From positions 1 to 45,483 of the forward strand of contig CASEKM010000001.1 in the NCBI GenBank assembly GCA_949288405.1: a DNA stretch of 45,483 nt, read 5' to 3'. This DNA is from an uncultured bacterium. GTDB taxonomy: Bacteria > Bacillota > Clostridia > Oscillospirales > Oscillospiraceae. Under the pieces are notes generated by a model that was given only the letters and a program-made list of their open reading frames with translations, did not search any database and was not told where the DNA came from. Positions 22,670 to 29,300 of this stretch are shown here, piece by piece (the stretch's first letter is position 1; every line of letters starts with the position of its first letter). Both the position numbers and the translations under genes were made by a program.

Positions 22670-25600
22670 CTATTCAATACTGTACTGCTGCCCTGCCTGG
22701 TTATTTCTGTTTTGGTACGATCCCAGGTAGACCCAGCCATCCCCTTCCTCTGCTTCACAGACATAGGCCTGTTCCGGGCGCCCGTCGTCCTCCAGAAACT
22801 CATTGTACACAGTCATAACCCAATAATCTCCCAGCTGGTAAACGCCGGTAACCTCATCTCCCTGATATTCCATGCCCTCCGGGGTGGACAGTGCCGTGCC
22901 TTCTTCCGAGACCCGCTCCAAAAACCACAGGCGGAAGGAATCCGTCATATAAATCTCCCAGCCATTGATGTAGTAGTCGATGCTGCTCTCATCGGGGGGC
23001 AGACTTCCGATCAGGTCCACGGCGGATTGGATGTCGTCCTCACGATGGAAGTCGGTGAGCTTTCCGGCAATGACCCGATAGGAATCGTCATACTGGAGAA
23101 AATAAGACTCTTCATATTGGCTGTAATGGAACGTGCCCTCGTCGATGCTCCTGGCCAGCTCCCGATAGGGGGCTCCGTCCATGTAGCGCCGGACGCCGAA
23201 GAAAATTCCGATGGCAGCAGCTACCAGAGCCGCCGCAAGAAGCAGCTTCTTCCGCTGCTTTTCCTTCTGCGCCTGCATCTTTTCCCGCTGAGCCTGCGCT
23301 GCGGCGGCCTGTTCCGCCTGTTCCTTTTCCAGACGGGCCTGCTCCTCCGCTTTCTTCCGCTGCTTCTCCTCCTCCAGCGCCTTGACCCGCTCCAGGCACT
23401 GGGCCTGTCGCTCGGCGCTGTCCCGGTACCCATTCAGCGCCTCAAAGGCCTTTGCGGCCTTTCGGAAGGCGGTAATGCTCTTGGCCTTCTCCATGGCCTG
23501 GCAGGCGCTGTCGTAGTCGGCCTGCTGTCTGGCCGCCGCCTGCTCCGCTTCCCGGCGGGCCTTCTCCTCTGCTTTTTTCTTCTTCTGCTCCTCTTCCAGC
23601 ACCTGGGCGCGCTCCAGGCACCGGGCCCTCCGCACGCCGCTGTCTTGGTACCCCTCCAATTCCTCAAAGGTCTTGGCCGCCTTTCGGAACGCGGCGGCGG
23701 TCTTGGCCTTCTCCATGGACCGGCAGGCGCTGTCGTAGTCAGCTTGCTGTTTCTCCGCCTTTTCCAGCACCGCCCGAAGGACATTCAAAAGCTGGGCAGC
23801 CGCTTCCTCTCGGGTCGTCTCCTCCGGCTCCACTGAGACTCTCGGAAGCTGAGCAGTCACCTCCACCCGGGCCATCTCCCCCGGGCGCGGCGGCACGCTT
23901 CTGACGCGCACATCAGGTTCTTTGCGGGCGGCGGGTTCTTTTTGTGCAGCGGGAACTGTTTTCTTCGGCGTTCCTCTCGGGATGGGCCGGCCCTCCAGGG
24001 CGCAGACCAGATCCTCCTCCCGGATGATCTGGATGTTTTTCCCTTTGGCCCGCTGCTCCTGGACCTGTTCCAGCTTCCGCGCTCCGAAGTCTCCCAGACT
24101 GCCGATGACCAAATAGTTGGTTTTCCCGCTGATGGCCTGGGTGCACCGTCCCCCCTTGTCCTGGATTTTTGCCTTGATGGCTTCCCGGTCGTTGCCGCAG
24201 TGGGCAAACTCTCCTGTCAGGACAAAGGCGCTGCCGGGGATGGTCACCGCAGGTACCCGGTCAAAGGGGACCTTTTCCAGGGCTTTTTGCTGTTTCTCGA
24301 TGCGGATGCGCTCCTGATCCACAATGGAGTAACCCTGCTCCTGGTACCCAACCGCCTGCTCCAGGATGGTGCGGTAGATCTCCTCCTGGGTAATGCCGCC
24401 AATCCGCTCCGCCAGCTGCCGGGGAAACTCATCCGGCTGGAAGTCCGGGTCGCCTGGGGCGTAGTCCTCATATTGCTCATCGACGCGGTATCCCGGGCAC
24501 TCAAAGCCGGAACCGGAGATATCCCGCTGCCCGTCCTTCTCATAGAAAAAGGAACTGTCGCTGGCCCCCAGGCGAAAGACATTGTAAAAATTATAGATCC
24601 CCCACGCCAGGCCGTAGTCCCCGGCCTGGTCCATCAGCCGGTCCAGCACTTCCTCTGTGCTCGTCAGATCGTTGTAAGAGCTCTTTTGCAGCGTCTCGCG
24701 CAGCTGGCCCAGGCGGGCGGCTACGTCGCCGGCAAACCGTCGCATTTGGACGGTAAATTCCGGCGGCAGGGTGCTTTCTAACTCCTGAACGGATCTCCGC
24801 TCCCTCTGCTCCAGCTGACCAGCATCCTCTTCTGCCTCCAGCTCCTGGACGGTCCCGTTACTCTCCACCCGGATGCGGTACATGTTCCTGGGCTGGGCCG
24901 CGCCGGCCACCGGCTTGAGCGCCCCCTGGATCGGCGTGTCAAAATTCATGGCATTGGCAAACGTAATGGTGAACGCCTCATTTTTCCCGTTGTACTGCCG
25001 CAGCTGGCGCAGGAAAGCCCCCACATAGCGGTAGGCGTCCGGGATACCAGCCACCAGATTGCGGTCAATGACGATGGCGTAGTTGTCCTGCCCATCTTCC
25101 TGAATGTGCAGCATATGGTATGCCAGCAGGTTCATCATGGTCATGCCGGTGAGGGGCACGTCGTTGTCGTTGAATAGGAGGGGCAGCAGTTTTTTGTGGA
25201 TCTTCTCCTTGGGGAGGCGCAGCTCCGGGACCTGATCCAGCTCCAGCAGAAGCCTGATAATCTCCGGCACAAACACATCCCGTTTTTTCACCAGGAGCGG
25301 GTGCTCCGACAGCTTGATCGCGTTAATCCGCACACCGCTTTCCAGTCCGTTTTTCCGGAAATCGTCTTCATTGAAAAACAGGACGTCAGTGGAAAACAGC
25401 TGGGCGACGGTCACGGCGTTCAGCCGGCCATCCTCGGCGGCGTAGCTGCCGAACTGGGCCTGGTCATCCTGGGTGAGCGCTTCCTGGGAACCGCCCTCTC
25501 CCTGTACAGCCGGAGCCAGCGCCGCATCCCCGATCCTCTGGACAGAGCGGAGGACGGGCAGCAGCTGCTGTTCAAAAACAGGGATATCGACGGGGTCATA

Positions 25601-26872
25601 GTAACCCATAAAAATGGGCATTTCAAACGAGCTGGGAAGCCCTACAAAAAAGTATCCGGGAAAATACCGCTCCTCCAGGAGTTCGTTTTTTGCCCAGACG
25701 TAGGAGAGCATCCGGTCCTCCTCCGCCAGGTCCAGCTTCCCTGCATACGTTCCGCCCAAGCCGCTGAGCTGTCTGGTCATGGTCTCCGCGATCCCGTTGG
25801 CGATATTTCCCATGTTTTCCCGAAAACTTTCAAAACAGAGCTTGTTCGCCTCACTGGCGTCCTTCTTTTCGGGTTCATAACTGACGGTCCCCTCGTGGTG
25901 CAGCTTTGTCACCTGCCAGAGCATGGGGGTATCCTCAGGCATGGAGAAGGTACCCTCCCGATAGTCCTCCGGGGTCTCCTCCGGCATACCAAAACAGGCG
26001 TTTTGCTCTTCGTCATAATAGTAGACCGCCCCGTCGGGCAGAGAAAGGCTCAGTCCGTCCAGGAGTTGGACCCGGCCGCCCCCCTTGGGAAGACCGGTCA
26101 CCCGTTTCCGTGGGCCTCCGGCGGGCGCCTTAGACGCCTGGGCGGAGGCTTTCTTTTTCCCCTGCCCGCCAGAGGTTTTAGCACCGGCGGCCTTCTTTGC
26201 GCGGTCCGCACGTGACCCCGCGGCCGGAGCGGCGGGATCCCCCAGCCGGGCGCTCTCCAGCAAAGGACGCACCGCCTGGACCATCTTCTCCAGGTCCCCG
26301 TTCGCGTCCGGAACCGCGAGGGAGCCCATGAAAAATTTCGCCCCAGAGGGACTGGCCAGGGCCAGCAGGACGTAGCGGAATCCCAGCGTGATACCCATGA
26401 TTTGGATATTCTTCTCAATGACCGCGAAGGCTTTTTCCGAAGAAATCTCAAAAATCTGGTACGCTCCTCCGGCTTCCGAGGCGCTGATGCTGGAACGGAG
26501 GGTAAACCCCTCCTCCGTCTCCTCCACCTGGGTACTGGAGCCCAGCTCATAGGGTTTTTCAGAGGGCTTCCCCCCTGTCATTTGTACAGCAATCAGCTGC
26601 AGCAGCTTGGGCAGCTGACTGCGGACCGCAGGGGGCACATCGTCCCCAATGCTCACCGACTGAGGATGCAGCCCGCTCAGCTTCCAACGGAAGGGGGCCT
26701 CGTCGTCCGCTGTAAAGGGACCGGATTTATAGCTGCTGCAATTTTCCAGCTCTATCATGTCCCAGTTGCCGTCGTCGTCTTTTCCATAGGCGGTTCCATA
26801 AGGGATCTGGATGTGAAGTCCGCCATCAACGGTCAGCCATTTTCCCTTTTGGGGAACTCCGTTCATCTTCAT
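22670..26872 (-). CDS. Large membrane-anchored BRCT-domain protein
   Basis: This protein has about 1400 residues from ATG 26872 (a second ATG six bases on is equally possible). It has two related N-terminal domains (about 10-220 and 275-480, landmarks GGLHIQIPYGTAYG and DGLSLSLPDGAVYY), a middle region of unknown fold (about 500-870), a ligase-type BRCT domain (about 878-960: GSAFVLTGEFAHCGNDRE, GKTNYLVIGSLGDFG), a proline-rich linker, two copies of a helical repeat with SACRSMEKAK / GYQDS-type sequence in a coiled coil (about 1020-1200), one transmembrane segment (about 1207-1230, LLLAAALVAAAIGIFFG) and an outside domain of about 170 residues. BRCT domains of this kind bind DNA ends or phosphopeptides. 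The layout would tether a DNA-sensing cytoplasmic part to the membrane. No enzyme motif was recognised. Confidence 0.85.
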   Translation of the reverse strand: MKMNGVPQKGKWLTVDGGLHIQIPYGTAYGKDDDGNWDMIELENCSSYKSGPFTADDEAPFRWKLSGLHPQSVSIGDDVPPAVRSQLPKLLQLIAVQMTGGKPSEKPYELGSSTQVEETEEGFTLRSSISASEAGGAYQIFEISSEKAFAVIEKNIQIMGITLGFRYVLLALASPSGAKFFMGSLAVPDANGDLEKMVQAVRPLLESARLGDPAAPAAGSRADRAKKAAGAKTSGGQGKKKASAQASKAPAGGPRKRVTGLPKGGGRVQLLDGLSLSLPDGAVYYYDEEQNACFGMPEETPEDYREGTFSMPEDTPMLWQVTKLHHEGTVSYEPEKKDASEANKLCFESFRENMGNIANGIAETMTRQLSGLGGTYAGKLDLAEEDRMLSYVWAKNELLEERYFPGYFFVGLPSSFEMPIFMGYYDPVDIPVFEQQLLPVLRSVQRIGDAALAPAVQGEGGSQEALTQDDQAQFGSYAAEDGRLNAVTVAQLFSTDVLFFNEDDFRKNGLESGVRINAIKLSEHPLLVKKRDVFVPEIIRLLLELDQVPELRLPKEKIHKKLLPLLFNDNDVPLTGMTMMNLLAYHMLHIQEDGQDNYAIVIDRNLVAGIPDAYRYVGAFLRQLRQYNGKNEAFTITFANAMNFDTPIQGALKPVAGAAQPRNMYRIRVESNGTVQELEAEEDAGQLEQRERRSVQELESTLPPEFTVQMRRFAGDVAARLGQLRETLQKSSYNDLTSTEEVLDRLMDQAGDYGLAWGIYNFYNVFRLGASDSSFFYEKDGQRDISGSGFECPGYRVDEQYEDYAPGDPDFQPDEFPRQLAERIGGITQEEIYRTILEQAVGYQEQGYSIVDQERIRIEKQQKALEKVPFDRVPAVTIPGSAFVLTGEFAHCGNDREAIKAKIQDKGGRCTQAISGKTNYLVIGSLGDFGARKLEQVQEQRAKGKNIQIIREEDLVCALEGRPIPRGTPKKTVPAAQKEPAARKEPDVRVRSVPPRPGEMARVEVTAQLPRVSVEPEETTREEAAAQLLNVLRAVLEKAEKQQADYDSACRSMEKAKTAAAFRKAAKTFEELEGYQDSGVRRARCLERAQVLEEEQKKKKAEEKARREAEQAAARQQADYDSACQAMEKAKSITAFRKAAKAFEALNGYRDSAERQAQCLERVKALEEEKQRKKAEEQARLEKEQAEQAAAAQAQREKMQAQKEKQRKKLLLAAALVAAAIGIFFGVRRYMDGAPYRELARSIDEGTFHYSQYEESYFLQYDDSYRVIAGKLTDFHREDDIQSAVDLIGSLPPDESSIDYYINGWEIYMTDSFRLWFLERVSEEGTALSTPEGMEYQGDEVTGVYQLGDYWVMTVYNEFLEDDGRPEQAYVCEAEEGDGWVYLGSYQNRNNQAGQQYSIE

Positions 26873-26975
26873 CTTTCCCGCTTCCTCTCTGTCACAATCT
26901 GATTTAACTGGCCAAAGCGCCGCACCGCATCTCCCACCGCGGAGTTCCGTGATTTCAAAACAACATTGCAAGAAA

Positions 26976-27026
26976 ATTATACGTTAAAATATATCAAAAA
27001 TCTATACTATGCAGTTTGCATAGTGT
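26976..27026 (-). promoter_or_regulatory. Promoter with adjoining palindrome for the large BRCT gene
   Basis: On the minus strand TAGATT (26999-27004), 17 bases and TATAAT (26976-26981) form the promoter. Directly upstream of the -35, sharing one base, lies the palindrome ATACTATGC-N5-GCATAGTGT (plus strand, 27004-27026, one mismatch between arms). The same arrangement is found upstream of the other BRCT gene at 28656-28706. The position fits an activator or repressor operator. Confidence 0.6.
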
Positions 27027-27054
27027 CCAATATAGCCAAGCTATCCGCCGGCGC

Positions 27055-27085
27055 AAAAAAAGAGGACAGGAACTCCTGTCCTCCT
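27055..27085 (-). terminator. Terminator after the 455-residue BRCT gene
   Basis: Perfect 10-base arms GAGGACAGGA and TCCTGTCCTC (27062-27083) are followed on the minus strand by TTTTTTT. The identical arms recur at 28744-28765. Confidence 0.85.
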
Positions 27086-27105
27086 TTTGGGATTCTTTAT
27101 GCGTG

Positions 27106-28473
27106 CTATTCGCCACATTCCAGAACCTGGAACAGGTCCTCCTCCCGGATGATCTTTATATTCTTCCCCTTGGCATTCTGCTGCTCTACCTGCTCGATCT
27201 TTCTCGCTCCGAAGTCTCCCAAATCGCCGATGACCAGATACGTGGTCTTTCCGCTGACGGACCCGGTGGATCTGCCGCCCTTTTCCACGATCAGCGCCTG
27301 AATCTTCTCCCGGTCATCGCCGCAGTGCCAGAAACGCCCCGTCAGCACAAAGGTGCTGCCCGGCACAACCACGCGGTCCACCTGGTCAAAGGGCCGGCCC
27401 ATCTCTGCTTCTAATTTTCTCCGATCCAAAGCTTTGCTTAAAATGGGTATATCATCTTTGTCTCCCTCGTCATTTGTCTCACATATACCCATTTTACGAA
27501 ATGGAACCCAATCTGCACTGCTCGGAAACCCCCAAGCTATATTTTCATAGACATTTTTGATTGTAATGTTCCCGCCAAAATAATATTCATTTCCTTCCTC
27601 ATCTGAGAGCAGAAGCTGTTTGCCAAGTTGTTTCACACAGAAGGCAATGTCAGGATATACCTGCTGAAGTCCCTCCGTCAGTTCCTCCGCCGCCCCCCTC
27701 CAGGCAACGCTTTTTCCGGCATCAGAAAGCGTCAACAGCTGAAAAATATCCGCCAGTTCATCCTCGCACTCATCATCCCACCTTGCTTCTTCGTACCGTT
27801 CAGCGATTTCATCATCCGGGGTGATATAGGTCCAGATCCCATCTATATCACACCGCAGAAGAAACAGGAGGCCCTCCTCGAATGCCATATGGACGTCCGA
27901 TTCTGAGCAACCACTGAGTCCGTTGGACCCGATCGGTATGTCCAATACATTGTCTACATCCCAGAGATTCACCAGATGTCCGGAGCCATCTGCACCTTTG
28001 TACTGCAGCAAGACATCCAATTCTCCCTTTGCCTGATTTTCTGCATTCAAAAAGTCCTGCAGACCCTCTGCGTCCGTTCCGGCCCGGGCAGGGCAGATTG
28101 TATTCTCTCCCGCAGCAGAGTAGTAAGAATAGTAACCAACCGAATCGCTGACGGAGAAATTCAGTTCCAATGCCACCGCAATCTCCAGCACAGGATATGC
28201 CCTAGCGATCCCATTGATGCAATCTAGGAGCACTAAGGCAAGTGGAGAAAGGTGCTCCCATACGACCATAACAATCTCATCTTCACGTTTTTGAGCCATC
28301 GTATCTGCCTTGCGGCAAAGAATACCCGCTACATCGTTTATCTCCTCCCGCACGTCCTCATTCATATAATTTCCAGACAATAAATGTCCCCATGTCTCCA
28401 CCGTATCCGGGAGTGTTCGCATTACGCCTGCTGGCCCGCGAAAGGCCACCTGAAACCTTCCAGTGTATTGCAT
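27106..28473 (-). CDS. BRCT-domain protein, soluble paralogue
   Basis: The 455-residue protein starts MQYTGRFQVAFRGPAG at ATG 28473 behind GGAGGGAAAGTCC. The first 365 residues are acidic and match no family I recognise. Residues about 372-452 are a BRCT domain (GSTFVLTGRFWHCGDDRE, GKTTYLVIGDLGDFGARK, IIREEDLFQVLE) that is roughly 65-70 percent identical to that of the large neighbour, so the two arose by domain duplication inside the element. No membrane segment is seen. It has its own promoter, palindrome and terminator, which copy those of the large BRCT gene. A role in recognising DNA ends is plausible from the ligase-type BRCT but unproven. Confidence 0.85.
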   Translation of the reverse strand: MQYTGRFQVAFRGPAGVMRTLPDTVETWGHLLSGNYMNEDVREEINDVAGILCRKADTMAQKREDEIVMVVWEHLSPLALVLLDCINGIARAYPVLEIAVALELNFSVSDSVGYYSYYSAAGENTICPARAGTDAEGLQDFLNAENQAKGELDVLLQYKGADGSGHLVNLWDVDNVLDIPIGSNGLSGCSESDVHMAFEEGLLFLLRCDIDGIWTYITPDDEIAERYEEARWDDECEDELADIFQLLTLSDAGKSVAWRGAAEELTEGLQQVYPDIAFCVKQLGKQLLLSDEEGNEYYFGGNITIKNVYENIAWGFPSSADWVPFRKMGICETNDEGDKDDIPILSKALDRRKLEAEMGRPFDQVDRVVVPGSTFVLTGRFWHCGDDREKIQALIVEKGGRSTGSVSGKTTYLVIGDLGDFGARKIEQVEQQNAKGKNIKIIREEDLFQVLECGE

Positions 28474-28655
28474 GGACTTTCCCTCCAATCTTTTCTGTTC
28501 CTCACACCGCTTGGCGATTTCTCCGTTTATCGTTAAATACCAGATTCAATGAACCGTTCCATTAGATTCTGGTATGTCTCACAACATCTCGCCCGCTTGT
28601 TCAAAAGCAGGCACATCCTCCCTTCCGCTCTGAGATAACCTGTTCACGCGAGAAT
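28474..28655 (-). other. 5' leader of the BRCT gene with a hairpin
   Basis: This stretch of about 180 bases lies between the presumed promoter and the 455-residue BRCT gene. It holds a hairpin with perfect outer arms ATACCAGA/TCTGGTAT (28537-28575). A 28-codon ORF (MCLLLNKRARCC, ATG around 28618) has a GGGAGG placed too close to its start to be convincing. No other gene was seen. Confidence 0.45.
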
Positions 28656-28706
28656 ATTTTACCAAAAAATGCACAAAAAGTCTATGTGATGCAGCTTGCA
28701 TAGTGT
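28656..28706 (-). promoter_or_regulatory. Promoter with adjoining palindrome for the 455-residue BRCT gene
   Basis: On the minus strand TAGACT (28679-28684), 17 bases and TAAAAT (28656-28661) form the promoter. The degenerate palindrome ATGTGATGC-N5-GCATAGTGT (plus strand, 28684-28706) abuts the -35 exactly as in the copy at 26976-27026. Confidence 0.55.
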
Positions 28707-28738
28707 TTGACATGCCTATACCTCATGCCATCACAGCA

Positions 28739-28765
28739 AAAAAGAGGACAGGAAATCCTGTCCTC
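28739..28765 (-). terminator. Terminator after the HIRAN gene
   Basis: Perfect arms GAGGACAGGA and TCCTGTCCTC (28744-28765) with an AA loop are followed on the minus strand by TTTTTTGCTG. It is the same hairpin as at 27062-27083. Confidence 0.85.
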
Positions 28766-28793
28766 CCTTTGAAAGCCACCGGCGAGATGGGCC

Positions 28794-29300
28794 CTATTCT
28801 GCTGTGATGCGGCAGCGCAGCTCCACGAACAGCACCGCCTGGCGGGCGTAGCGGCTGCGCCTGGAGATGGGCTCCACAAAGCTGACGCGGGCGGAGAGAA
28901 ACGTGAGATGCCCGCTGTCGTACAGGGGCGCAATGGCGTTGCAAAGCTCCGCCGGCATGTTCCCCACGTCCCGCTGCTTCCGGGTCAGCAGCCGGAAATT
29001 GTTGGCGTTGAATTTGTTCTCCGGCTCCCGTACCACCCGGATCTCGTCCCCCAGTTTTACGGTTTCGATCTGCTCCGTCCGCCCCTCATACCGGGTGCCC
29101 CTGGCCTCAAAGCGGAGGGTCAGAATCCCGGTTTCTTCGTTGTACTGACCGTCGGACTGCGCCAGATATTCCATCTTTCCCGGCTCAAAATAGTCCGGTC
29201 CCACCGCGGCGGAGCGCTGATTGCGCTCATGGAGCGCCTGGGCCTGAGCCAGAAGGTGGTCCAACTGCTCTTGAAACACTGCCCTCACCTCACATTTCAT
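28794..29300 (-). CDS. HIRAN-domain protein
   Basis: The protein has 168 residues if it starts at ATG 29300, which overlaps the end of the preceding gene; a GTG at 29279 behind AGGTGAGG is an alternative. After a helical N-terminal part, residues about 60-165 form a HIRAN domain: RGTRYEGRTEQIETVKLGD, VVREPENKFNANNFRLL, GNMPAELCNAIAPLYDSG. HIRAN domains, as in HLTF/Rad5 and many bacterial stand-alone proteins, bind single-stranded 3' DNA ends or damaged forks. It is the last gene of the HEPN/ParB, alpha-CTD, HIRAN unit and is followed by a terminator. This supports a DNA-end or fork-related role for the cassette. Confidence 0.85.
   Translation of the reverse strand: MKCEVRAVFQEQLDHLLAQAQALHERNQRSAAVGPDYFEPGKMEYLAQSDGQYNEETGILTLRFEARGTRYEGRTEQIETVKLGDEIRVVREPENKFNANNFRLLTRKQRDVGNMPAELCNAIAPLYDSGHLTFLSARVSFVEPISRRSRYARQAVLFVELRCRITAE

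Noticed and set aside
26966..27301. Plus-strand ORF beginning MQENYTLKYIKNLYYAVC
   Set aside because: Its LYYAVCIV segment comes from the palindrome and its remainder is antisense to the BRCT coding region; no ribosome binding site is present.
28474..28655. 28-codon ORF in the BRCT leader
   Set aside because: The GGGAGG lies directly against the ATG and the peptide matches nothing recognisable; kept only as part of the leader description.
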